Assembly (NCBI RefSeq): GCF_004364555.1
Contig: NZ_SOAM01000001.1
Location: forward strand, 1,240,001-1,304,000
DNA: 64,000 nt
Direction: 5' to 3'
DNA from: Amnibacterium kyonggiense
GTDB taxonomy: Bacteria; Actinomycetota; Actinomycetes; Actinomycetales; Microbacteriaceae
A program made the position numbers and the translations under genes. Under the pieces are notes generated by a model. The model was not told the DNA's origin. It saw nothing but the letters and a program-made list of their open reading frames with translations, and made no database searches. This document shows positions 15,840 to 24,563 of this stretch, piece by piece; position 1 is the stretch's first letter, and the number at the start of each line of letters is the position of its first letter.

Positions 15840-17353
15840 CGGAGGACCGCACGGTCGTCCTCGCCGCGCGCGGGGTCGGCAAGCGCTTCGGGGAGACGAC
15901 CGCGCTCGCGGGCGTCTCCCTCGAGGTGCGTGCGGGCGAGGTGCTCGGGCTCGTCGGCGCGAACGGGGCCGGCAAGTCCACGCTGACGAAGATCCTCTCC
16001 GGCACGGAGGCGCCGACGAGCGGCCACGTGGAGGTGCGCGGCCGCCGCGTGCGGCTCGCGAGCGCCGAGCAGGCGCGCGAGGCGGGCATCGAGACGGTGC
16101 ACCAGGACGTCGACGCGGCCCTCGTCCCGGACGCCTCCGTCGCCGAGAACCTCGTCCTCCCGCTGCTCGTCGCCGGCCGGCTCGGCCGGTTCCCGTCCCG
16201 CCGTCGCATCCGGGCGGAGGCGGCGCGCATCGCGGCGGACCGCCTGCCCGGCGTCGACCTCGACGCGGCGGTGGAGGACCTCGGCGTCTCCGACCGGCAG
16301 CGGGTGCTCATCGCGCGCGGCCTCGCCACCGCGCCGTCGGTGCTCGTGCTCGACGAGCCGACCGCGGCGCTGTCCGTCGACGAGCAGCGGGCGCTGCACG
16401 CGACCGTCCGCGAGCTCGCCGCGCAGGGGACCGCGGTCGTCTTCATCACCCACCATCTCGGCGAGACCGTCGCCGTCTGCGACCGGGTCGTCGCCCTGCG
16501 CGACGGCGCCGTGGCCGGCGAGTTCGCCGCCCCGCTCGACGCGAAGCGCCTTGCGCACGCGATCCTCGGCGGCCTCGAGGCGACCGCGCAGCGCTCGGAG
16601 GTCGCGACCGGCGGCGAGGTCGTGCTCGACGTCGCCGGCGCCCAGGCGCTGCCCGGCGGTCCGGCCATCGAGCTCGTCGTGCGCCGCGGGGAGGTGCTCG
16701 GGATCACGGGCCTCCTCGGCTCCGGCAAGACCGAGCTGCTCGAGCAGCTCGCCGGCGTCCGTCCCGTGCTCGCGGGCACGATCTCGATCGACGGCGTCCC
16801 GTTCCGGCCGGCCCACCCCGTCGACGCCATCGCCGCCGGCGTCGGCTTCGTGCCGGAGGACCGGGCGCGCGCCGCCGAGCTGCCCGGGTGGAGCGTCGCC
16901 GACTCGCTCACCCTGCCCGACCTGGCCCGCTACCGCCGCGGCCCGCTGCTCAGCCGACGCGCGGAGGACCGGGCGACCGCCGACCTCATCCGCGCGCTCG
17001 GCGTCGTCTGCTCGGGCCCGCGCGCCGCGATCGAGTCGCTGTCGGGCGGCAACCGCCAGAAGGTCGTCGTCGGCCGCTGGTTCGCCGCCGGCTCGCGCCT
17101 GCTGATCCTCGACGAGCCGTTCCGCGGCGTCGACATCGGCGCGCGCGCCGACATCGCCCGCCTCGTCCGCGGCGCCGAGGCGGCCGCGACCGTCGTGGCA
17201 TCCTCGGATCCGGAGGAGATCCTCGAGGTCGCCGACCGCGTGCTCGTGATGGCGGACGGCGGGATCGTCGGGGAGGTCGACCCCCGGACCGTCGACGCCG
17301 AGACCCTCGCCGACCTGATGACGCGGGCCGCGCGCCCGCAGGAGACCGCATGA
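15836..17353 (+). CDS. Sugar-type ABC transporter ATP-binding protein, two nucleotide-binding domains
   Basis: The 505-residue protein holds two ABC domains, as in RbsA/MglA. Domain 1 has GLVGANGAGKSTL (Walker A), a divergent signature LGVSDRQRVLIARGLA and VLVLDEPTAAL (Walker B). Domain 2 has a modified Walker A GLLGSGKTELL, ESLSGGNRQKVVVGRWF (signature) and LLILDEPFRGVDIGAR. The GTG overlaps the stop of the binding-protein gene and the stop overlaps the permease ATG (ATGA), so the transporter is translated as a unit. Confidence 0.9.
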   Translation: MTEDRTVVLAARGVGKRFGETTALAGVSLEVRAGEVLGLVGANGAGKSTLTKILSGTEAPTSGHVEVRGRRVRLASAEQAREAGIETVHQDVDAALVPDASVAENLVLPLLVAGRLGRFPSRRRIRAEAARIAADRLPGVDLDAAVEDLGVSDRQRVLIARGLATAPSVLVLDEPTAALSVDEQRALHATVRELAAQGTAVVFITHHLGETVAVCDRVVALRDGAVAGEFAAPLDAKRLAHAILGGLEATAQRSEVATGGEVVLDVAGAQALPGGPAIELVVRRGEVLGITGLLGSGKTELLEQLAGVRPVLAGTISIDGVPFRPAHPVDAIAAGVGFVPEDRARAAELPGWSVADSLTLPDLARYRRGPLLSRRAEDRATADLIRALGVVCSGPRAAIESLSGGNRQKVVVGRWFAAGSRLLILDEPFRGVDIGARADIARLVRGAEAAATVVASSDPEEILEVADRVLVMADGGIVGEVDPRTVDAETLADLMTRAARPQETA

Positions 17354-18420
17354 CCCGCACCGCACCGACCGCCCCTGCACCCGGGGAGGTGCTGCCGCCG
17401 CCGCGCGAGCCCGGGGCGGCCCGCCGCAGCCCGCTCTCCCGCGTGCGCGACGCGATCTTCCGCTACGGCCTGCTGATCCTGCTCGCCGCCCTCGTCGTGG
17501 TCTTCGCGGTGACGCAGCCCGCGTTCTTCACGACGTTCAACCTGCTGAGCATCCTGCTGTCGGTCGCCGTCGTCGCGATCGTCGCGCTCGGCGTCACGGT
17601 CTCGATGTCCGTCGACGGGTTCGACCTGTCGGTCGGCTCCACCGTGAGCATCACGGTGATGCTCACGGCGGCGAGCCTCGTCTACTGGGGCCTCGGACCC
17701 GTGCTCGCGGTGCTCATCGGCCTCGTCACCGGAACGGTGATCGGCCTGATCAACGGCCTCCTGATCGTGGTCGCGCGCGTGCCCGACATGCTGGCCACGC
17801 TCGGCACGATGTTCGTCTTCGCGGGCGGCTCGCTGCTCATCACCGCGGGGCAGTCGATCGCGAGCGGCTCCGGGTACCAGGGCGCCGCGCCGAAGGGGTC
17901 CTTCACCGACGCGTTCACCTGGCTCGGGCAGGGCGACGTGCTCGGCGTGCCCGTTCCCGTGATCGTGCTCGTCGTGGTGACGGTCGCGGTCATCCTGTTC
18001 CTCGTCCGCACGCGCTCCGGGCGTCTGCTCCGCGCGGTCGGCGGGAACCGGGAGGCCGCGCGACTCGCGGGCGCCCGCGTCGGGCGCCTCCGCGTGCTCG
18101 CCTACGTGATCAGCGGCTTCCTCGCCGGCCTCGGCGGCGTGCTGCTCGCCGCCCGGACGGGTCGCGGCGACGTGAACGTCGGTGCCGACTACCTCCTGCA
18201 GGCCGTGTCCGCCGCGCTGATCGGCTTCGCCGTGCTCGGCGCGAACCGGCCGAACGCGTTCGGCACCGTCGTCGGCGCGATCTTCGTCGGCGTCGTCCTG
18301 AACGGCTTGACCATGCTGAACGCCCCGTACTACGCCCAGGACTTCGTGCAGGGGCTGCTGCTCGTCGGCGCGCTCGTCGTCAGCTTCTCCGCCCTCTTCA
18401 ACAGGAAGGCGGCACGATGA
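17350..18420 (+). CDS. Sugar-type ABC transporter permease (RbsC/BPD_transp_2 family)
   Basis: The 356-residue product has about nine membrane helices and RbsC-family landmarks: VTVSMSVDGFDLSVGSTVSI (the GxDLSVG motif), VPDMLATLGTMFVFAG, LLRAVGGNREAARLAGARVGRLRVLAYVISGFLAGLGGVLLAARTG and a final FVQGLLLVGALVVSFSAL. A single permease gene implies a homodimeric channel. It overlaps the ATPase gene upstream and mtnK downstream (ATGA at both joints), which ties import to the phosphorylation step. Confidence 0.9.
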   Translation: MTRTAPTAPAPGEVLPPPREPGAARRSPLSRVRDAIFRYGLLILLAALVVVFAVTQPAFFTTFNLLSILLSVAVVAIVALGVTVSMSVDGFDLSVGSTVSITVMLTAASLVYWGLGPVLAVLIGLVTGTVIGLINGLLIVVARVPDMLATLGTMFVFAGGSLLITAGQSIASGSGYQGAAPKGSFTDAFTWLGQGDVLGVPVPVIVLVVVTVAVILFLVRTRSGRLLRAVGGNREAARLAGARVGRLRVLAYVISGFLAGLGGVLLAARTGRGDVNVGADYLLQAVSAALIGFAVLGANRPNAFGTVVGAIFVGVVLNGLTMLNAPYYAQDFVQGLLLVGALVVSFSALFNRKAAR

Positions 18421-19619
18421 CCGTCGAGCTGCTCACCGTCGACACCGTTCCGGCCTACCTCGCCGCGCACCCGGAGCTCGCCGCCGGGGTCGACCCCGGG
18501 ACCGCGGCGGTCCGGGAGGTCGGCGACGGCAACCTCAACCTCGTCTTCATCGCGGAGGACGCCGCCGGCGCCTCGGTGGTGCTGAAGCAGTCCCTCCCGT
18601 ACGTCCGCACGGACCACTCGTGGGCGGTGCCGCAGGACCGGATCTTCGCGGAGGCGCGCGGGTACGAGGACGCGGCGCGGGTCGCGCCCGGCTCGACCGC
18701 GGGCTACCACGGCCTCGACCCGGAGCGCCGCCTCATCGCGCTGGAGGACCTCTCCTCCTGGACCGTCTGGCGCACCGCGCTGAACGAGGGGCGCGTCACG
18801 CCGGGCGCGGGCGGCGACCTCGGCCGCTACGTCGCCCGCCTCGCGTTCGGCACCTCCGCGTTCGGTCGTCCGGCCGCGGAGGTCCGCGCGGCCGCCGCCG
18901 GCGCGCTGAACATCGAGCTGTGCCGGATCACGGAGGACCTCGTGTTCACGGAGCCGTTCCGCGATCACGAGCACAACGGCTGGGACGCGGAGGTCTCGCC
19001 GGCGGTGCTCGCGCTGCGCGACGACGCCGTGCTCGCGGAGGTCGCCGAGCTGAAGTGGCGCTTCCTGACGGCGGCCGAGGGGCGCATCCACGGCGACCTC
19101 CACACCGGCTCCGTGTTCGTCGCGCCGCCGGGGACCGAGGGGGTGCAGGCGAAGGCGTTCGACCTCGAGTTCGGCGTCTACGGGCCGGTCGCGTTCGACC
19201 TCGGCGCCCTCTTCGGCAACGTCCTCCTCGCGCAGTCGCGCGCCGCGGCGCTCGGGCGCCCCGAGGCGTTCCGCACCTGGGTCGCCGGCCTCGTCGGCGA
19301 GACCTGGGCGGCGTTCGAGGCCGAGTTCCGGCGCCTCTGGCCGCAACGCGTCGATTCCGCGTTCACCGACCGGTTCCTCGAGGACTGGCTGCGGGAGACG
19401 TGGCACCGCGCCGTCGGCTTCGGCGGTGTCAAGGCCGTCCGCCGCGTCGTCGGCTGGGCGAAGGTGTCCGACGTCCAGACGCTCGAGCACGACGAGCGCG
19501 TGAAGGCCGCCGGCGCCGCGCTCACGACGGCGCGACGCTGGATCACGGAGCGGCAGGGCATCCCGAGCGCCGCGATGCTCGCGGACGTGACCCGGGAGGC
19601 GGTGCTGGCATGGCGGTGA
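18417..19619 (+). CDS. mtnK: S-methyl-5-thioribose kinase
   Basis: The 400-residue product is an MtnK-type kinase of the choline/aminoglycoside kinase fold. Seen: VREVGDGNLNLVFIA (nucleotide-binding loop), VVLKQSLPYVR (Lys for ATP), IALEDLSSWTVWR, EGRIHGDLHTGSVFV (catalytic HGDLH) and AFDLEFGVYGPVAFDLGALFGN (DxE metal motif). It phosphorylates 5-methylthioribose to the 1-phosphate. Its presence, with no MtnN/MtnP gene in sight, suggests that free methylthioribose is the entry compound. The start overlaps the permease stop. Confidence 0.92.
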   Translation: MTVELLTVDTVPAYLAAHPELAAGVDPGTAAVREVGDGNLNLVFIAEDAAGASVVLKQSLPYVRTDHSWAVPQDRIFAEARGYEDAARVAPGSTAGYHGLDPERRLIALEDLSSWTVWRTALNEGRVTPGAGGDLGRYVARLAFGTSAFGRPAAEVRAAAAGALNIELCRITEDLVFTEPFRDHEHNGWDAEVSPAVLALRDDAVLAEVAELKWRFLTAAEGRIHGDLHTGSVFVAPPGTEGVQAKAFDLEFGVYGPVAFDLGALFGNVLLAQSRAAALGRPEAFRTWVAGLVGETWAAFEAEFRRLWPQRVDSAFTDRFLEDWLRETWHRAVGFGGVKAVRRVVGWAKVSDVQTLEHDERVKAAGAALTTARRWITERQGIPSAAMLADVTREAVLAWR

Positions 19620-20632
19620 CCACCGGATCCTCCGCGGCGGCTGCGCAGGTGGCACCGATGGCGTCGATCGAGTGGACGGGGGAGGGACTCCGGATCCTCG
19701 ACCAGCGGCGCGTGCCGGACGAGCGGCGGTTCGTCGACCTCGGTTCGGTCGACGCCGTGATCGACGCGATCGCGACGCTCGCGGTGCGCGGCGCGAACGT
19801 GCTCGGCACCGCCGGCGCGTTCGGGTACGTCCTCGGCGTCCGCGCCGGGCTCGACCCGGACGAGGTCGCCGCCCGCGTGATCGGCGCCCGGCCGACCGCG
19901 GTGAACCTCCGCGTCGCCGTCGGGCTCGCGCACGACGCGCGGCGCCGCGGGGAGGACCCGCTCGACGTCGCCCTCGCCCTCCTCGCGGAGGACCGCGACG
20001 CGTGTGCGGCGATCGGCGAGCTCGGCCGCGTCGAGCTCGCGGGCGCCTCCCGCATCCTCACGCACTGCAACACCGGGGTGCTCGCGACGACCGGGCGCGG
20101 AACCGCGCTCGGGATCGTCTACGCCAAGGCCGCCGCGGGGGAGCCCGTGGAGGTGCTCGCGACCGAGACGCGGCCGCTGCGGCAGGGCGCTCGGCTCACG
20201 GTGTGGGAGCTGCAGGAGGCGGGCGTGCCCGTCACGCTGATCATCGACGCCGCCGCGGCCGCGGCGCTCACCGCCGGCCTCGTCGACGCGGTCGTCGTCG
20301 GTGCGGACCGCATCGCCGCGAACGGCGACACCGCGAACAAGATCGGCACGCTCGCGCTCGCGATCGCCGCGCAGCACGCGGGCGTCCCCTTCTACGTCGC
20401 CGCGACGTGGAACGCGATCGACGCGGGCACGCCGTCCGGCGCCGCGATCCCGATCGAGCAGCGCGCCGCGGGCGAGGTCATCGGCTCGGGGGAGGGCGCG
20501 CCGTCGGCCGACACGAGCGTGTGGAACCCCGCCTTCGACGTCACCCCGGCGTCGCTGATCGCGGGGATCGTGACCGAGCGCGGCGTCCTCCACGCGCCCT
20601 TCGGCCCGGCGATCGCGGAGCTCGCGCGATGA
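19610..20632 (+). CDS. mtnA: S-methyl-5-thioribose-1-phosphate isomerase
   Basis: The 340-residue product belongs to the eIF2B/MtnA family. Landmarks: TLAVRGANVLGTAGAFG (family RGAPAIG segment, here diverged), PTAVNLRVAV, ILTHCNTGVLATTG with the catalytic Cys, VEVLATETRPLRQGARLTVWEL, and VDAVVVGADRIAANGDTANKIGT with the catalytic Asp. It opens methylthioribose 1-phosphate to methylthioribulose 1-phosphate. ATG 19610 overlaps mtnK by 10 bp; a second ATG at 19658 could also serve, as the family core begins near it. Confidence 0.92.
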   Translation: MAVTTGSSAAAAQVAPMASIEWTGEGLRILDQRRVPDERRFVDLGSVDAVIDAIATLAVRGANVLGTAGAFGYVLGVRAGLDPDEVAARVIGARPTAVNLRVAVGLAHDARRRGEDPLDVALALLAEDRDACAAIGELGRVELAGASRILTHCNTGVLATTGRGTALGIVYAKAAAGEPVEVLATETRPLRQGARLTVWELQEAGVPVTLIIDAAAAAALTAGLVDAVVVGADRIAANGDTANKIGTLALAIAAQHAGVPFYVAATWNAIDAGTPSGAAIPIEQRAAGEVIGSGEGAPSADTSVWNPAFDVTPASLIAGIVTERGVLHAPFGPAIAELAR

Positions 20633-21735
20633 GCGTGCGCGCGGTCTACGCGCTCACCGGCGACGTCGGCGACGCGCCCGCGCGGGCGGAGGCGCTCGCG
20701 GTCGAGCAGAGCCACGAGTTCCCGCCCGACCTCGCACCCGCGAAGGCGGCGCCCTCCCGCGCGCACGTCGTGTCGGTGGAGGAGGCGGGCCCCGACCTCG
20801 CGCTCGCGACCGTCGAGTTCCCCGACGACCTCGTCGGGGACGAGCTGACGCAGCTGATCGTGATGGTGTTCGGCAACTGCGCGCTGCTGCCGGGCGTACG
20901 GCTCGTCGACCTCGACGTTCCGAAGGCGCTCGCGGCCGCGGTCGGCGGCGGCCCGGCGCTCGGCGTCGAGGGGGTGCGCCGCGTGCTCGGCGTGCCGACC
21001 CGGCCGATCCTCGCGACCGCGCTGAAGCCGGTCGGGCTGCCGGTGGAGGACCTCGCGGCGCTCGGCCGCGCCTTCGCCGAGGGCGGCATCGACCTCATCA
21101 AGGACGACCAGGGGCTCGGGGACCAGCGCTGGGCGCCGTACGCGGAGCGCGTGCCGCGGATCGCGGAGGCGATCGCCGAGGGCAACGCCGCGTCCGGCCA
21201 CGCCGCGCGGTACCTGCCGTGCTTCGACGCGCCGCCGGAGCGGGTCGAGGAGCGGCTCCGCATCGCCGTCGAGTCCGGGGCGGGCGGCCTCCTCGTCGTC
21301 CCGGGCGTCGGCGGGCTGCCGCTGCTGCGCTGGCTCGCGCGGAACACCCCGGACGACTTCGTGCTGCTCGCCCACCCGGCCCTGCTCGGCTCGCTCGCGG
21401 TCTCGCCGACGGCCGGCATCGCCCCGGACGTGCTGTACGGCCCGCTGCTGCGGCTGTCCGGGGCGGACGCCGCGATCTTCCCCTCCTACGGCGGCCGGTT
21501 CAGCTTCACGCCGGAGGAGTGCCGCGCGATCGCCGACGGCTGCGCGCGGCCGTTCGCGGGGCTGGCGCCGTCGCTCCCGACGCCGGGCGGCGGGATGAGC
21601 CCGGACCGCGTCCCGGAGCTCGTCGACTTCTACGGCCGGGACGTCGTGCTGCTCATCGGTGGCGAGCTGCACCGCGGCGGCGACCCGAGGGGCGCCGCGG
21701 AGCGCTTCCGGTCCCTCGCGGAGCAGCACGCGTAG
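20629..21735 (+). CDS. RuBisCO-like protein (form IV), probable methylthioribulose-1-phosphate isomerase
   Basis: The 368-residue product is a RuBisCO large-subunit homologue: FGNCALLPGVRLVDLDVP, ATALKPVGL (Lys175 equivalent), GGIDLIKDDQGLGDQRWAPYAERV (Lys201 and Asp203 equivalents kept, Glu204 position is Gln), LAHPALLG, FPSYGGRFSFTPEECRAI and PGGGMSPDRVPELVDFYGRDVVLLIGG. The substituted carboxylase residues rule out CO2 fixation. The KDDxGLxDQ and YGGRFSF wording, as I recall them, resembles the Rhodospirillum rubrum-type protein more than the Bacillus enolase MtnW. Its ATG overlaps the mtnA stop, so it acts on the MtnA product or close to it. Confidence 0.88.
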   Translation: MSVRAVYALTGDVGDAPARAEALAVEQSHEFPPDLAPAKAAPSRAHVVSVEEAGPDLALATVEFPDDLVGDELTQLIVMVFGNCALLPGVRLVDLDVPKALAAAVGGGPALGVEGVRRVLGVPTRPILATALKPVGLPVEDLAALGRAFAEGGIDLIKDDQGLGDQRWAPYAERVPRIAEAIAEGNAASGHAARYLPCFDAPPERVEERLRIAVESGAGGLLVVPGVGGLPLLRWLARNTPDDFVLLAHPALLGSLAVSPTAGIAPDVLYGPLLRLSGADAAIFPSYGGRFSFTPEECRAIADGCARPFAGLAPSLPTPGGGMSPDRVPELVDFYGRDVVLLIGGELHRGGDPRGAAERFRSLAEQHA

Positions 21736-21800
21736 CGCGGGCTTGCCACTTCGCGGGCCTCGGCCCGGCGTGTCGGTGCCGAGAAGTGGCAAGCCCGCGC
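21735..21800. repeat. Perfect 18-bp palindrome with one half of the CGGCGTGTCG motif
   Basis: Arms 21735-21752 (GCGCGGGCTTGCCACTTC) and 21783-21800 pair perfectly. The 30-nt interior contains CGGCGTGTCG at 21766-21775 but no complementary copy. It separates the convergent RuBisCO-like and cupin genes and may terminate both. Confidence 0.75.
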
Positions 21801-21826
21801 CTCCTGCGGGCGGGCGGGCCGCGGCT

Positions 21827-22291
21827 CTAGCGGCGGACGAACGCCGCGACCTCCGGGGCGGCTGTGAGCGCCGCGTACTCCGCCTCGTCCGGCAGCATCG
21901 GGCGGTCGCGGTCGAGCGGCACGATGCACTGGAACCCGAGCGGCTCGTCGCCGGTCGCGCGGAACTGGTGCCACGCCCACGCGGGCACGAACACGAGGTC
22001 GTGCTGCTGCAGCGGGACGACGCGATCCTGCACGAGCGCCGCCCCCGAACCGCGGAGCACGACCACCTGATGCGTGTGCTCGTGGTGCTCGAGCGTGGTC
22101 CAGCCCCCGGGTGCGACCTCGAAGTACCGCACCTCGACGGCCTGCCCGTCGCCCGCGCCGAACAGCACCCGCCGCGTCACGCCGCGGAACGTGGTGTCGT
22201 GCTCCTTGTAGACGAGCTCGTCGACGCCGTCCCAACGGAACGGCTCCGGCTGCGCCCGGAGGGCTTCGGTCGCGGGACGCACGTCGGTCAT
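21827..22291 (-). CDS. Cupin-domain protein, candidate methylthioxylulose-5-phosphate methylsulfurylase
   Basis: The 154-residue product is a single-domain cupin. Metal-ligand motif 1 is TTLEHHEHTHQVVVLRGSG (three His plus later Glu/Gln positions), and motif 2 is DLVFVPAWAWHQFRAT. VRYFEVAPGG precedes the first motif and GFQCIVPLDRDRPMLPD closes the barrel. The same kind of cupin acts after the RuBisCO-like isomerase in the R. rubrum MTA-isoprenoid shunt, releasing methanethiol and forming 1-deoxyxylulose 5-phosphate. Here the gene sits convergent to the RuBisCO-like gene with only 91 bp between. The assignment to that step is inference from fold and neighbourhood. Confidence 0.72.
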   Translation of the reverse strand: MTDVRPATEALRAQPEPFRWDGVDELVYKEHDTTFRGVTRRVLFGAGDGQAVEVRYFEVAPGGWTTLEHHEHTHQVVVLRGSGAALVQDRVVPLQQHDLVFVPAWAWHQFRATGDEPLGFQCIVPLDRDRPMLPDEAEYAALTAAPEVAAFVRR

Positions 22292-22389
22292 GCCTCGATG
22301 GTCCCTCGCCGCCGCACCGCACGTCCAACCGGGGCGCAACCGCGGGTCATCCGGCCGGTGATCAGGCAGGACGGGGCCTCGCGGTCCGG

Positions 22390-22395
22390 TATAGT
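22390..22395 (+). promoter_or_regulatory. -10 element TATAGT, promoter for rplY-pth
   Basis: TATAGT is the best -10 hexamer before rplY and implies a leader of about 130 nt. No clear -35 is seen. Confidence 0.5.
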
Positions 22396-22401
22396 CTCCG
22401 G

Positions 22402-22532
22402 CTGGACTTCGGCGAGGGTCGCAGCACTGCTGCGGCCGTGATCGACGCAGGTCGCCCGGTGACCCGGGCCACTGCGACACCGCCGACCGTATTCGAGCGG
22501 GTCGCGCTGCGGCCCCGTGTGGAGGGACCAGC
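22402..22532 (+). promoter_or_regulatory. Structured 5' leader of rplY
   Basis: Between the -10 element and the rplY ATG are two small perfect hairpins: CGCAGC/GCTGCG (22420-22425 with 22429-22434) and GCCCGG/CCGGGC (22454-22459 with 22464-22469). Such a leader could allow autoregulation by L25, but no known leader family is recognised. Confidence 0.35.
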
Positions 22533-23144
22533 ATGGCCGACAAGATCACCGCCGAGGCACGCACCAACTTCGGCAAGGGCGCAGCCCGCAAGCTCCGCGC
22601 GGCCGGCCGCATCCCGGCCGTCGTGTACGGGCACGGCACCGACCCGGTGCACATCTCGCTGCCCGCGCACGAGACCGCGCTCATCATCCGTCGCGCGAAC
22701 GCGGTGCTCGACCTGACGCTCGAGGGCGGCCCGCTGATGGCGCTGGTGAAGGACGTGCAGAAGGACCCGGTGCGCCAGATCATCGAGCACCTCGACCTGA
22801 TCATCGTCCGCGCGGGCGAGAAGGTCGAGGTCGAGGTGCCCGTCGTGCTCGAGGGCGACGTCTTCCCCGGCACGGTCGCGACGCTCGACTCCCAGACGCT
22901 GCTGCTCAAGGTCAGCGCCACCGCGATCCCGGAGCGCCTCGTCGTCGACGTCGAGGGCGCGCAGGACGGCACCCAGATCACCGCCGCGGACGTGACGCTG
23001 CCCGAGGGCGCGGAGCTCGCCGGCGACCCGGAGGCGCTCGTCGTGGGCGTCGCGCTCGCGCCGGCCGAGGAGTCGCTCGAGGCCGAGGCGCCCGAGGGCG
23101 ACGTCGTGCCCGAGGAGGGCACCGACGCCGACGCCGAGTCCTGA
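22533..23144 (+). CDS. rplY: 50S ribosomal protein L25/general stress protein Ctc
   Basis: The 203-residue product has the L25 domain (ITAEARTNFGKGAARKLRAAGRIPAVVYGHG) that binds 5S rRNA, followed by the TL5/Ctc C-terminal beta domain (VEVEVPVVLEGD...LPEGAELAGDPEALVVGVA) and an acidic tail rich in Glu and Asp. Length fits the long Ctc form. pth follows after 33 bp, the usual pairing in bacteria. Confidence 0.95.
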   Translation: MADKITAEARTNFGKGAARKLRAAGRIPAVVYGHGTDPVHISLPAHETALIIRRANAVLDLTLEGGPLMALVKDVQKDPVRQIIEHLDLIIVRAGEKVEVEVPVVLEGDVFPGTVATLDSQTLLLKVSATAIPERLVVDVEGAQDGTQITAADVTLPEGAELAGDPEALVVGVALAPAEESLEAEAPEGDVVPEEGTDADAES

Positions 23145-23177
23145 TCCCGGTCACTCCGATCGACCTGCGGGGAGCCG

Positions 23178-23771
23178 ATGCCTGACGACGCCTGGCTCGT
23201 CGTCGGGCTCGGCAACCCGGGCCCGCAGTACGCGGGCAACCGGCACAACGTCGGCCGCATGGTGGTCGACGAGCTCGCCTCCCGCTTCGGCGCCCGCTTC
23301 ACCCGGCACAAGACCGGGGCGGGCGTCGCGGAGGGGCGGGACCGGCCCGGCGGCACGCGCTTCGTGCTCGCCGCGCCGCAGACCTACATGAACGAGTCGG
23401 GCCGCCCGGTCGGCGCGCTCGCGAAGTTCTACTCCCTGCCCGCCGAGCGGGTGATCGTCGTGCACGACGAGCTCGACATCCCGTTCGGCGACCTGCGTTT
23501 GAAGACCGGCGGCGGCCACGGCGGCCACAACGGCGTCCGCGACATCGCGGCGGTGCTCGGCACGCCGGAGTTCCCGCGCGTCCGTGTCGGCATCGGGCGC
23601 CCGCCCGGGCGCCAGCCCGCGGCGGACTTCGTGCTGAAGGACTTCACGCCGACGGAGCGCACGGAGCTGCCGCTCCTCGTCGGCGATGCCGCGGACGCGG
23701 TGATCGACCTCGCGGACCTCGGCCTCGATGCGGCGCAGCAGCGCTGGAACGCGCCCCGCGCCGCGCGCTGA
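23178..23771 (+). CDS. pth: Peptidyl-tRNA hydrolase
   Basis: The 197-residue product carries all family signatures: [27 protein letters not shown] with catalytic His, [42 protein letters not shown] and [12 protein letters not shown]. It recycles peptidyl-tRNA released from stalled ribosomes. It probably shares the rplY transcript. Confidence 0.96.
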   Translation: MPDDAWLVVGLGNPGPQYAGNRHNVGRMVVDELASRFGARFTRHKTGAGVAEGRDRPGGTRFVLAAPQTYMNESGRPVGALAKFYSLPAERVIVVHDELDIPFGDLRLKTGGGHGGHNGVRDIAAVLGTPEFPRVRVGIGRPPGRQPAADFVLKDFTPTERTELPLLVGDAADAVIDLADLGLDAAQQRWNAPRAAR

Positions 23772-23789
23772 CCGGGTGGATCCGAGCCC

Positions 23790-24530
23790 ATGGCGGAGCG
23801 CATCGCGATCGTGACCGGCGGCGGTTCGGGCATCGGCGCCGCCTGCGCGAAGGCGCTCGCCGGCGCGGGCTGGACCGTGGCCGTGCTGGGGCGCCGACGT
23901 GAGCCGCTCGAGGCGGTGGCGGCGGAGGTCGACGGCGTCCACGCCTTCCCGGTCGACGTCACCGACCCGGACCAGGTCGACGCCGCGTTCGACGCCGTCG
24001 CCCGGCGCTTCGGCCGGCTCGACCTCCTCTTCAACAACGCCGGCCGCGGCGGGAGCACCGTGGAGATCGACGAGGTGGACGTCGACGAGTGGCGGCAGGT
24101 CGTCGACCTCAACGTGACCGGCACGTTCCTCTGCACCCGTGCCGCCTTCCGGATCATGCGCGGGCAGGACCCGCAGGGCGGGCGGATCGTCAACAACGGC
24201 TCCATCTCCGCCCAGGTGCCGCGGCCGCTGTCGATCGCGTACACGGCGACGAAGCACGCGGTCACCGGCATGACGCGGTCGACCTCCCTCGACGGGCGGC
24301 GGTTCGGCATCACCTGCGGGCAGATCGACATCGGCAACGCGGCGACCGAGATGACCGCGGGCATGGCCGGCGGCGTCCTGCAGGCCGACTTCGAGCGGCG
24401 GCCGGAGCCGACCTTCTCGGCGGAGGACGTCGGCGCCGCCCTCGTCTACATGGCGTCGCTGCCGCCGTCCGCGACGGTGCAGTGGCTCACCGTCGCCGCG
24501 ACCGGGATGCCGTTCATCGGGCGCGGTTGA
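23790..24530 (+). CDS. SDR family oxidoreductase
   Basis: The 246-residue product has [16 protein letters not shown] (cofactor binding), NNAGRGG, a NGSISAQ segment and [14 protein letters not shown] (YxxxK). The segment after it ([17 protein letters not shown]) and the absence of the usual C-terminal GG-F motif set it apart from FabG. Substrate unknown. It begins 18 bp after pth and may be a late gene of that operon. Confidence 0.87.
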   Translation: MAERIAIVTGGGSGIGAACAKALAGAGWTVAVLGRRREPLEAVAAEVDGVHAFPVDVTDPDQVDAAFDAVARRFGRLDLLFNNAGRGGSTVEIDEVDVDEWRQVVDLNVTGTFLCTRAAFRIMRGQDPQGGRIVNNGSISAQVPRPLSIAYTATKHAVTGMTRSTSLDGRRFGITCGQIDIGNAATEMTAGMAGGVLQADFERRPEPTFSAEDVGAALVYMASLPPSATVQWLTVAATGMPFIGRG

Positions 24531-24563
24531 CACCCTGCCTCTGACGACGCCGGCCGCCCGGCG

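Noticed and set aside
20629-21735. Bona fide RuBisCO and CO2 fixation
   Set aside because: The Glu204-equivalent is Gln and other carboxylase residues are changed; the mtnK-mtnA context fits a RuBisCO-like protein.
22396-22532. tRNA gene upstream of rplY
   Set aside because: The hairpins do not form a cloverleaf and no anticodon or acceptor stem can be drawn.
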